Positions 45,201 through 57,200 of a stretch of DNA of 64,000 nucleotides are shown here, one piece after another. The notes beneath the pieces are model-generated. The model did not search any database and was not told the DNA's origin. It saw only the letters and a program-made list of their open reading frames with translations. The DNA comes from Paenibacillus mucilaginosus 3016. Its GTDB lineage: Bacteria > Bacillota > Bacilli > Paenibacillales > NBRC-103111. Numbering within the stretch: the stretch's first letter is position 1; each line of letters starts with the position of its first letter. The position numbers and the translations under genes were made by a program. The DNA lies in the NCBI RefSeq assembly GCF_000250655.1, contig NC_016935.1, positions 4,668,001-4,732,000 of the forward strand, given 5' to 3'.

Positions 45201-48200
45201 GGCAAACATCGTATCGAAGAGCGGATGGCGGCTCGGATCCCGGGGAATATCCAGCTTCTCCACCAGAGAATCGAACCCGTAGTCCTGATGCTCGAAGGCA
45301 CCGAGTGCGTTCTCCCTGACTTCCTTCAGGTATGCCGAGAAAGGCTTGTCTCCGGCCGGATAGGTCCTCAGGGCCAGAGTGTTTACGAACAGGCCTTGAA
45401 CGGCGGCCAGTCCCGGATGCCCTCTTCCTTCGGCGGGCGTGCCCACAATCAGGTCCTCGGCTCCGGTATACTTGGCCAGCAGCGTGTTATAGAGGGCGAG
45501 CAGCGCCATATACAGCGTGCTCTCCGAGTGGGCTGCCAGCTCCTTCAGCCTGCGGGTGCGCTCCGGACCGATCCGGAACTCGAACGCGCCGCCTTCGAAG
45601 CTCCGCCGGGCGGTTCTGGGGCGATCCGTCGGCAGCTCCAGGACCGGCAGCTCGCCCTGGAAGCAATTCAGCCAGTAAGCTTCCTGGGCCTCGGCCCGCT
45701 GCCGTCCGGCCCCCTCCTGCTGCCATACCGCGTAATCCTTGTACTGCAGCTTGACGGGTTCCGGATCCTCTCCGGCATACAGCCGGGTAAACTCGTCCGT
45801 CAGCATGCGCATGGAAGCCCCGTCCGAGACAAGATGATGCATGTCAAGCAGCAGCAGATGCCGCTGCTCCCCGAGCCCGAGCAGTCCGGCGCGCAGCAGC
45901 GGCGCCTGCTCCAGGTCAAACGGGCGCAGGAAGCCTTGCATGACGACACGGATAAGTTCATCCTGCTGCCCGGTACCCGCGAAGCCGGCTTCCAAGCGTT
46001 CGAGGGCAAAGGGCGCCTCCGCCCACACCCGCTGCATAGGTACACCCTGCAGGAGGTGGAAGCTGGTGCGCAGCACTTCGTGGCGGCGGATCAAGCCGCG
46101 GAGGGCTTCCTCCAGCCGCACGGGATCGAGCGTGCCTTCGAGCAGCAGCACGCCCGGCATGTTGTAGCTGAGCTCGCCGCCTTCGAGCTGGCTGAGCAGG
46201 TACAGCCTTTTCTGGGAGGAAGAGAGTGGATAATGGGACCGGACTTCCGCTGCCGGGATCGGCTCTGCGGCCGTCCGTCCTGAACGGAGAAGAACCTGAG
46301 CCAGGCCTTCTACGGTCGGATGCTCGAAGATTTCCCGCAGCGAGACGCCGATGCCCAGCTCTTCATGGATGCGGGCTGCAAGATGGGCGCCCTTCAGCGA
46401 ATGGCCGCCGAGCTCGAAGAACGAATCGGTAATCCCGACCGGCTTCACCCCGATGACGTCCTGCCAGATCCGGACAAGCGATGCTTCCAGGGCCGTACGG
46501 GGCGCCGCAGCGTCCGTACGGAGACTGGGCCCGCCATCCTGGGGAACCGGCAGCCGGCTGCGGTCGATCTTGCCGTTCGGTGTCAGCGGCATCCGCTCGA
46601 GCCGGTGGAAGCGGGCCGGCACCATGTAGCCCGGCAGCAGCTTCAGAAGCCCATCTCTTACTGCGGCCGGAGTCAGCTCCCCATCCGCCGTATAGTAGGC
46701 ACAGAGCTCGCTTTGGCCGTCCCGGTCTTCGCGGGCCAGCACGACGGCTTCCCGGACCCCCGGCTGTTCGGCCAGCCTGGACTCCACCTCGCCCAGCTCG
46801 ATCCGGTAGCCCCGGATCTTCACCTGGTGGTCGATGCGGCCGAGATGCTCCAGGGTGCCGTCCGGCAGCCAGCGCGCCAGGTCGCCGGTCCGGTACAGCC
46901 TCGCGCCCGGCTCGAACGGATGGTCCGCGAACTTCTCCGCCGTGAGCTCCGGCCGTCCGAGATAGCCTCGGGCCAGACCCGTGCCGGCGATGCAGAGCTC
47001 GCCCGGGATGCCGGGCGGCTGAAGCTGTCCCGAGCCGCTCAGGATATAGACCCGGTGATTGGCAATCGGGCGTCCGATGCGGACCCTCCGCTCATCCGAA
47101 GCCTCCCGGGAGGCGGACCAGATCGTCGTGCAGATCGAGTCCTCCGTCGGTCCGTAGGCGTTGAAGTAATCGAGCCTGCCGCGCCACCTGCGGATCAGCT
47201 CGCTTGTGGCGGCCGAACCGGCCGTAATCAGAATCCGCAGGCTGGGGACTTCCTCCGGTGCCAGGTAGGCGGCGTAAGCCGGAGGTAGGGTGGCGACGGT
47301 TATCCCGTGCCGGCCGATATAGTCCCGGAGGAGGCGGTAGTCTTTGACCTCTTCGGCGGAAGGCAGATAGAGCGCCGCTCCGCAGAAGAGCGCCATGGTG
47401 ATCTCCGACAAGGACGCATCAAAGGACATGCTCGCAAACTGGACGACCTTGTCTTCGGCGCGGACGCCGAACACGCCGTCGTAAGCCAGCTTGAAATTCA
47501 GGATGCCGCGGTGCTCCACCATGACTCCTTTGGGCCGGCCCGTCGTCCCTGAGGTGTAGATAACGTAGGCGAGATCACGGGACGTAACCTCCGTCTCAAG
47601 ATTCGTACCGTCCGCATGATAAGAGGCTTCCTCGCCCAGCGCAATCCGGGTGCCGGAGAACGGCACGCCTGTCTCCATTCCGCGGGGCACGAGCAGCACG
47701 TCAGCGCCGGAATCCTCCAGCATATAGCGGATGCGTTCCTCGGGATACTCCGGATCGACCGGCACATAGGCGCCGCCGGCTTTCAGCACCGCGAGGATCG
47801 CAATGACCGCATCGGCGGAGCGGTCCGCCAGAACCGCCATGATGCGTCCCTGTGCGGAATCGTGCGCGAGCAGGGTCCGGGCGAGCCGGTTGGCCCGCTC
47901 GTTGAGCTCCCGGTAGGTGAACCGCTGCTTCCCGCAGAGGAGCGCAGCCGCCTCCGGCGTCCGGGCCGCCTGGGCTTCGATCAGGCCATGGATCGTTCCC
48001 TCCGCTATGTCGGCGTCCGTATCGTTGAACGTTTCGAGCAGTTCCTGTTTCTCGGCGGATGTGATCATCTCCAGCTCGGCGATGGTCGACTCCGGTGCTT
48101 CCAGAACCGCATCAATGAGCTGAAGGTAGTGTGCCGCCATGCGCTCGATCGTCTTCTCTCCGAACAGTGCGCTGCGGTATTCCAGGCTGCAGGTGATCGC

Positions 48201-51200
48201 CCGGTCGTCTTCCGCGGCGTTCAGCGTGAGGTCGAACTTCGCCGCCGGGGCTGCCGACGGATAAGGGTGCAGCTGCAGCCCCGTACCGTCTGTATCGCCC
48301 CGGTCCATATTCTGCAGGGCAAACAGGGTGTCAAAGAGCGGATGCCGGCCGGGTTCTCTCGCGATGCCCAGCTTCTCCACCAGCTCTTCAAACGGATACG
48401 CCTGGTGCTCCAGCGCCTGCAGGGTGCTCTCCCGGACTTCCCCCAGGAAGTCCAGGAAGCTCTTCGATCCGGCAGGCCGGCTCCGCAGCGCCAGCGTACC
48501 GACGAACATGCCGAGCAGCGGCGCTAGATCCGGATGCGGCCTACCGGCCGCAGGCGTGCCTACGATGAGGTCCTCCTGCCCGCTGTATTTGGCCAGCAGG
48601 ACATGGTAGATCGACTTCAGCAGCATGAACATCGTCGAGCCGGAAGCCGCGGCCAGGCTTCTCAGGCCCTGCAGACGGGAGGCGTCGATCACAAAATCCA
48701 CCGTACCGGCCGAGAAGTCGGGCTTGCCGCCTCTCGGTTCATCCGTTGGCAGCTGAAGAAGCGGCAGTTCGCCTTCGAAGACCCCAAGCCAGTAAGCCTC
48801 CTGGGCTTCGAGTGCCGTGCGGCCGAGACCTTCACGCTGCCACACCGCATAATCCTTGTATTGATTCTTCAGCGGAGTGAGCTGCACTCCGGCGTAAAGG
48901 GCAGCGAACTCCCGGGTGAGGATGCCCATCGATATCCCGTCCGAGATAATGTGATGCATATCGTACAGCATCAGATAGCGGCCGGGAGCTGTCTCGAGCA
49001 GCCCGACTCTCAGCAGCGGAGCCTCCTCCAGCCGGAACGGGCGGACGAACGCCCGGATCCGTTCCCCGATTTCCTCGCGCGCTTCCTGCTTGCCGCTCAG
49101 CGGCGGCAGGAGCTCGACGGCCCACTGCACTTCCGAGTGCACCCGCTGCACAGGCTCGCCCTGGATCATCTCGAAGCCGGTCCGCAGCGCTTCGTGCCGT
49201 GCAATCAGGTGCCGGAACGCTTCCTCGAACCGGCGGAGATCCAGCGATCCTTCCACGGAGAGGACGCCCGGCATATTGTAGCTGAGCTCCCCTCCGACAA
49301 GCTGGCTGAGGATGTAGATCCGTTTTTGTTCGGAAGAAACGGGATAATAAGTCCGCTCCGGGGCTCTCGGGATCGGGATATATTCCTCTCTTGCCCCCGC
49401 ATCGATCAGCCCGGCCATCGACTTGAGCGTCGGGTGGCGGAAGAGATCACCCAGCGGGACATTGGTCTGCAGGTCCCGGTAGATGTGGGCCGCCAGAGCG
49501 GCCGCCCGCAGCGAATGCCCGCCGACCTCGAAGAAGCTGTCCTTCCTGCCGTATCTTCCCCCGCCCAGCACCTCGGCCCACAGCTCTGCCAGCCGGATCT
49601 CCGTGCGGGTCTGCGGCGCTTCGTACACCGCTGTACCGCGGCTGTCCTCTCCTGGTGCCGGCAGGGCGTCCCGGTCGATCTTGCCGTTGCGCGTCAGCGG
49701 CATCCGCTCGAGCAGGACGAAGAACGATGGAATCATGTACCCCGGCAGCTCGCCGGACAGGGCCTGCCGGATCTCGCTTGGAGCGATGGCCCGGCCTGAG
49801 GTGTAATAGGCTGCGAGTTCGAGCCCCCCCTCTCCGCTTCCTGCGAGGACGACGGCTTCGTCGATCCCCTCCAGCTGCAGGAGCTGGGCTTCGATCTCCC
49901 CAAGCTCGATCCGGTGGCCGCGGATCTTGACCTGCTGGTCGATCCGGCCGATGTACTCCAGCGTGCCGTCCGGCAGCCGGCGCACAAGGTCCCCCGTACG
50001 GTACAGCCGCCCGGCCGGGTCGAACGGATTCGGCGTGAACTTCTGTGCCGTGAGGTCTTCCTGCCCCAGGTACCCGAGCGCAAGACCGGCCCCGCCGATG
50101 CAGAGCTCCCCTGGCACGCCGACCGGCTGCAGGGCGCCTTCCCGGCTCAGCACATAGGCCGTGGTGCCGCTCAGCGGCCGGCCGATCGGCACGCCTGCAG
50201 CCGATTCATCCAGCCGGTTCACCTCATGGGAGGTGGCGAACACCGTCGTTTCCGTCGGCCCGTAGACATTGATGAGCCGGCCCGGTCCCAGATGCTCCAG
50301 CGCTTTGCGGACGTGCCTCACCGAGGCCCGTTCCCCGCCGAAGAGCACCTTCCGTGTCCCCGACAGGGCGTGAACGTCGGTGTCGACCAAGGCATTGAAC
50401 AAGGACGTGGTCATGAACAGCACGGTGATCCGTTCCCTCTCCAGCGTTTCGGCCAGCAGACGGAGGTCGAGCAGATCCTCCTTGGCCATGAGCACGAGCC
50501 GGCCGCCGCTCGTCAGAGCGGCCCAGAGGTCGAACACGGAACCGTCGAACGCGTAGTTCGAGAGCTGCAGAATCCGGTCGCTGTCATCCAGCGAAATGTA
50601 ATTCGTTTCTTTCACCACCCGCAGCACGCTGCGGTGGGCGGTCAGGATGCCCTTCGGCCGGCCGGTCGTACCCGAGGAGTAGATGATATAGGCCGGGTCG
50701 TCCGGCCCCGATACCGGAGCAAGGTTGGTGCCGTCCCCGTCTTCGAAGGACGGATCATCCACGCAGATCCTCGGACCGTCATAAGCGGTCCGGCCGGCCA
50801 ACGCGCGCTGCAGCACAAGCATCCGGACACCCGAGTCCTCCAGCATGTAACGGATCCTTGCTTCCGGGTAATCGGGATCGATCGGCACATAGGCGCCGCC
50901 GGCCTTCAGGATGGCCAGGATGCCCACGACCATCTCCACGGAGCGGTCCGTCAGAAGCGCCGCCGGCATACCCGCCCCAAGGCCGGCCTGCCGGAGCGTC
51001 CGCGCCAGCCGGTTCGCCCGGGCGTTCAGCTCCCGGTACGTCCACCGCTCGCTGCCGAAACGGACGGCTGCCGCATCCGGCGTGCGCTCCACCTGCGCTT
51101 CGAACGCTTCATGCAGGGTGATTCTCCACAGCGGGTTGTCGGCTCCGTCCGCATTGAAGCCGTGCAGCAGAAGCTCCTCTTCGGGTGTCAGCACCGGCAG

Positions 51201-54200
51201 CTCTGCGAGCTTCGTCTCCGGAGCGGCTCCCACCGCCCGGACCAGGCGCAGCAGATGCCCGGCCATGCGCTCGGCCGTCTCCCGCTTGAAGAGGGCGCAG
51301 GCGAATTCCAGCGTGCAGTCGATGACCTCTTCCCGCTCGACCGCATTGAGCGTCAGGTCGAATTTCACCGCCGGGGTAACCGGTTCATGCGGCGTCAGAC
51401 GGATGCCGTCCGCCTCCAGCGCCCGCTGCCCGGTATTTTGCAGGGCGAACATCGTGTCGAAAAGCGGATGACGACTGCTGTCCGCCCCCGCGCCCAGCTT
51501 CTCCACCAGCAGATCAAACGGGTAGTCGCCGTGCTCGAAGGCCTGAAGGCTCCTCTCCCGGACGTCCTGCAGATAGGCCAGGAAGCTGATGCCGCTCTCC
51601 GGATAGCAGCGGAGGGCCAGCGTATCGACGAACATCCCGATGAGCGGATCGAGGTCCGGATGATGACGGCCCGCCGCCGGGGTGCCTACGATGAGGTCCT
51701 CGGCTCCGCTGTACCGGGACAGCAGCGTGGTATAGACCGCGAGCAGCACCATGTAGAGCGTCGAACCCGTACGTGCGGCAATCTCCCGCAGCCCGCGGCT
51801 TTCCTCCGCCCCGATCGTGAACCGGACGGTATCGCCCTCGAAGCGTCTGACGGCTCCGCGCGGATAATCGGCCGGCAGCTCCAGCACCGGCAGGCTGCCC
51901 TGGAACGTCTCCAGCCAGTAAGCTTCTTTTTCCTTCATCGAAGGGCTCTCCAGCTCCGCCTGACGCCACATCGTGTAATCTTTATACTGGGTGGCCAGCA
52001 GAGGCAGCGTCCGCCCTGCATACAAGGCTGCAAACTCCTCCACGAGGATGCCCATCGATGCCCCGTCCGAGACGATATGGTGCATATCGAACAGCAGGAG
52101 ATGGGATTCCCCGCTCCGGCGGAGGCAGCCCACCCGCATCAGAGGCGGCGTCGCCAGATCGAACGGTCGGACAAAACGGTTCATGTACGCCTCTAGCTCA
52201 TCCGGATGCAGCGCATCCGGAGATCCGCTCTCCTCCCGCAGCAGCTCCAGCCGGAAGTCCGCTTCGGCATGAATCCGCTGGACGGTCTCGCCATTCACGG
52301 TATGGAAGCTCGTGCGGAGCGTATCGTGACGCCCGACGATCTCCCGGAACGCGGCTTCGAGCCGCTCCGGATCGAGCGGTCCGCTTACGGTCAGCGCGCC
52401 CGGCATGTTGTAGCTGAGCTCTCCGCCCTCTCTCAGACTGAGGAGATACATCCGCTGCTGGGCGGAGGATACGGGATATTCCTGCCGCTCCGCCGCCCTT
52501 GGGATCGGGCTGTATTCGGCCCGGCCCAGTCTCTCCAGCTGCTTGGCCTGCTCCTTAACCGTCCTGAAGCGGAAGAGCTCCTTGAGCGGGATGCGGCGCT
52601 TCAGCTCCTGATGAATCCGGGCGGCCAAAGCGGCCGCACGCAGCGAATGCCCGCCCAGCTCGAAGAAATCGTCATGGCGGCCCACCCGGCCGACGCCCAG
52701 CACTTCCTGCCAGATCGCGGCAAGCTGCGCCTCAAGCGGCGTCTCCGGTGCCGCAAAGTCCCGGTCTTCTTCGGGCGCGAAGGCCTGCGGCTCGGGTAGC
52801 GCCCGCCGGTCGACCTTGCCGTTGCGCGTGAGCGGCATCCGCTCGAGCTGCACGAAGGCGGCCGGCACCATGTACCCGGGCAGCGATTCGGACAGCGCGG
52901 CTTTCAGCTCGCGTGCGGACAGAGGCCGGTCGGCGGTGACATACGCGCACAGCTGCTTCTGGCCGGCGCCGTCTTCATAGGCGGTCACCACGGCTTCCCG
53001 GATTCCGCCGAAGAGCAGCAGCCGGTTCTCGATTTCGCCGAGCTCGATGCGGTAGCCGCGGATTTTGACCTGATGGTCCAGCCGCCCCAGGTATTCGATC
53101 GTGCCGTCCGGCAGCCATCGGGCCAGGTCTCCGGTGCGGTACATCCGCTCTCCCGGGAAGAGCGGGTCGGCCGTGAACTTCTCCGCCGTGAGCTCCGGCC
53201 GGCCCAGGTAGCCCCGGGAGAGCCCGTCCCCCGCCACGCACAGCTCGCCCGGCACGCCGATCGGAAGCAGGCGGCATGCTTCATCCACGATATAAGCGCG
53301 CGAGTTGCGGATCGGGCGTCCGATGGGGATGGAGTTTCCAAAGTGTTCACCGATCTCATATGTGGTGGAGAACGTGGTGTTCTCCGTCGGCCCGTAGCCG
53401 TTGACGACCTGCAGTCCCGGATGCGCGTCCTTCAGCTTCCGGATGTGTACGGGCGATAAGGCGTCGCCGCCTACGATCAGCGTACGCAATCCGGTGAAGA
53501 GCGCGGGATTCTGCTGAACGAGCTGGTTGAACAGCGGGGAGGTCAGCCACATGACGGTGATCCCTTCCCGGCGTACGGTCTCCTCGAGCAGGAACGCGTC
53601 GAGCAGGATATGCTCCTCCACGAGATGGAGGCTCAGCCCGCTCAGCAGCGCGCCCCAGATTTCGAACGTGGAAGCGTCGAACCCAAGCGCGCCGGTCTGC
53701 AGAATCCGGTCCTGAGGCCGGAAGTCGATATAATCCGTATTGCGCACAAGCCGCACGACACTGCGGTGCTCCACCATCACCCCTTTGGGCTGTCCGGTCG
53801 TGCCCGAGGTGTACAGAATGTATGCGAGGCTCCGGGGGCCGGCCGACGGCTCCAGCCTCTCTCTATGGTCCAACCGGGCGGCTGCTTCATCCATGGGCAG
53901 ACACTCGATGCCGAAATCCGGCCGTTCGCTTCCTGCTCCGTCCGGTACCAGAAGGAGCCGGGCCCCCGAATCCCCGAGCATGTAACGGATGCGCTCCTCC
54001 GGAAAAGCGGGATCCACCGGGACATAGGCTCCTCCGGCCTTGAGGATGGCGAGCAGGCCGATGACCGTCTCCGGCGAGCGCTCCGCCAGGATGGCGACAG
54101 GGCTCTCCTCCTTCACGCCCCGTGCCTGAAGCAGCAGGGCCAGTGCGTCCGCCCGTTCGTTCAGCTCGCGGTACGAAAGGCTCTGCCCGCCGAACTCGAC

Positions 54201-57200
54201 GGCTGCCCGGTCCGGCACCCGTGCCGCCTGCTCCTCGAACAGGGTGCAGATCGACGCCTCATGCGGATAATCGGCAGACGTATCGTTGAAGGTCTGCAGA
54301 ATCTGCTCCTTCTCCTCTTCGGTAAGCGGGTCGAGCTCGGCTGCCGGGCCGTCCGGCCGCAATGCGGTCTGCTCGAGCAGGGCCAGAAGATGCCCGCGGA
54401 TGCGTTCCACCGCCTCACGCGGGTAACGCCGGCTGTTGTACTCGAAATGAAGCTGCAGATTGTCTCCCGGAATGACAATGACATTGAGATCATAGTTCGT
54501 CTGTTCGGCGGCGTGCACGCCGGTAACCTTGAGTCCGGAGCCCAGCAGACCGCCCGGTGCGGCGAGCAGCTCTTCCGCCGGGTAGTTCTCGAAGGCCAGG
54601 ATATGGTTCACAAGCTCCCGCCCCTGCCCGCTGCGGGATTGGATCTCGTAGAGCGGGTACGTCTCATGCTCGCGCGCTGCCGCCGCATCCTCCTGCAGCC
54701 GCTTGGCCACGTCGGAGAAGGGGGAGCCGGGATCAGCCGCGACCCTTACGGGAACCGTGTTGATGAACAGGCCGAGCATCCGGTCCGCGCCCGCCAGCTC
54801 CGCCGGTCTTCCCGAGACGACGCATCCGAAGACGACATCCTTCGAGCCGCTATACTTCTGAAGCAGGACGCCCCACGCCGCCTGAATCCAGCTGGACAAT
54901 GTGGTCCGCCGCTTCGACGCCTCCCGGCTCAGCCGGCCGGTCAGCTCGCGGCCGAGGGCGCAGGACACCCGCTCCGCCCTCGGCTCTTCCGCCCCATCCG
55001 TCAGAGTCCCCGGCAGAAGGGTTGGTCCGCTGTATCCGTCGAGATAAGCGGTCCAGTATGCGGCAGACTCCTGCCCCTCCTGTTGTCCCAGCCATTCGAT
55101 GTACCGGCTGTATGGCGGGGCGGCGGGAAGCTCAGGCTGCTTCCCTGCCGCGAGGGCCGCATAGATGGTGAATACCTCCTCGACCATCAGGGAGAGGCAC
55201 CAGCCGTCCATCAGCACATGATGGAAGCTCCACAGGAAGCGGTAGTCCTCTTCCCCCGTGCGCAGGACGGTCAGGCGCATCAGCGCATCCGATGCGAGGT
55301 TGAACCCTCTGGCCCTGTCCTCGGACGCAGATGTGTCCAGGAGAGCCTGCAGGCGGTCCGCATCACCGCGGTGCATCCGCAGATCCACGAGCCGCAGCTC
55401 CGGCTCTCTCGTGCGGAAGACCGCCTGCAGCGGCAGCCCGTCCGCCCGCTGGAGGAAGTTCGTACGGAGCACCGCGTGCCGCTCCACCAGCAAGCGCAGG
55501 CTTTGGGCGAGCGCGCCCGTCTCCAGCGGGCCCTTCAGATCCACCGCCGTCTGCTCGAAATACGCTTCCGGCCGGTCGCCCATCAGGTGGTGGAACAGCA
55601 TTCCCTGCTGCATCGGGGTCAGCGGATACAGGTTCTCCAGCTCCCCGATCCCGCTCACATCTTCCGCGAAGGCGTCCAGCTCCTCCGCGCTGAAGCCCTG
55701 CACCAGAACGTCGCTTGGCGTCAGCTCGCTGTGGTCCCGTGATGCGCAGTGGGTGATGACTTCCTCGAGGAACGACCGCAGCAGCGCCGCCAGCCCTTCC
55801 ACCGTCTCCCTCCGGTACTCGCTGCGGCAGTAGCTGATCTCGAATTCGAGCCTTCCTTGCTTGAGCATCCCGTTGATGTCAAGCACGTAAGGACGCTTGG
55901 CCAGCGGGCTCACCGCTTCCCCGATTCCATAAGGGGAGAGCGCAAAGCCGCTGCCCGCCAGATCCTGATCGAACTGTCCGAGGTAGTTAAACGAAATCTC
56001 CGGCTCGGCGGCTCCTTCCAGATGTCCTCCATGGGCGGACAAATACCGGAGCACGCCGTAGCCCCGTCCCTTGCGCGGAACTCTCCTGAGGGTCTCCTTC
56101 ACGTGCTTGATCTGCTTCCCGAGCGGAAGCCCGTCCGGCAGCTCCAGCAGGACCGGGAACTGGCAGGTGAACCAGCCCACCGTCCGGGAAACGTCGGTTC
56201 CGGCGGCCAGCTCTTCCCTGCCGTGGCCTTCGAGGTTCACCTTGATCCGCCGCAGCCCGGACCACTCCCGCACCGCCAGTCCGAGGGCGGTCAGCAGGAT
56301 GTCGTTCGCCTCCGTATGGTAGGCGCGGTGAACCTCCTTCAGCAGCCGCTGCGTATCCGCCTCGGCGAGCTGCAGGGTAACGGTGCCGCTGTCTCCGGTG
56401 AGTGGACGCGGGCAGACCCCGTCTCTTGGCAGTGGCGCGATGTCCGCCTTTTCGGCGGCCTCCCAGTAGGCCCGCTCGGTCTCCCATGCTCCGCTCTCCG
56501 CTTCCCCCTGCAGGGCCTGAGCCCACTCGCGGAACGAGGCGGTCTTCAGCGGCAGCCGAACGTCCTGTCCGCTGCTTGCCTGTGCATACCCGGCCGCCAG
56601 GTCCTCGAACAGGATGCGCCACGATACCCCGTCCACCGCCAGGTGATGAATGACGATTAGCAGGTGGTCGCCGTCCGGACACTGGAACAGGCACAGCCGC
56701 ATCAGGGGACCCTCGTTCAGACGGAAGCCGCGCTGGATTGCGTTGGCCCGGGCACTTACCTCCCCGGCAACTTTTATCGGCGGCAGGTCACGCAGGTCCA
56801 GGACTTCCATACGGCAGGCTTCGCCATCGCCCACAGCCCGGTTCCGCACCTGTGTTCCGCCTTCTTCCTTGATCCATACCAGACGAAGCGCGTCATGATG
56901 GGCTGCAATAGTCTCAGCGGTACGGCGGAGCGCCTCCGGCTCGAAGCGGTCCCGGCGGCAGAGCATGACCGCCTGATTGTAGTGGTGCGGCTCGGCGAGC
57001 TCCTGCTCCCCGAACCAGTGCAGGATCGGGGTAAGCGGCACCTCGCCCGACACTTCCCCTTGGTCGGACGCTCTTCCGGCCGCCTTCAGGTGCGGAGCCA
57101 GCTCCGCAGGCGTCGGATACCGGAAGAGGTCCTTGAGATCGAGCCTGTACCCTTCCTGCAGCAGCTTGGAGGCCGCCTGAATCGCCTTGATGGAGTCGCC

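Noticed and set aside
49914..52196. Long plus-strand open frame (760 codons) inside the large NRPS, with others at 53610-55742 and 56664-58856
   Set aside because: They lie opposite the NRPS frame in high-GC sequence, have no domain-like composition, and the minus-strand product is unmistakable. They are shadows.
39249..53000. Regular 3.1-kb repetition considered as a tandem mobile or satellite repeat
   Set aside because: The period equals one C-A-T module and the repeats encode distinct specificity residues; it is normal NRPS architecture.
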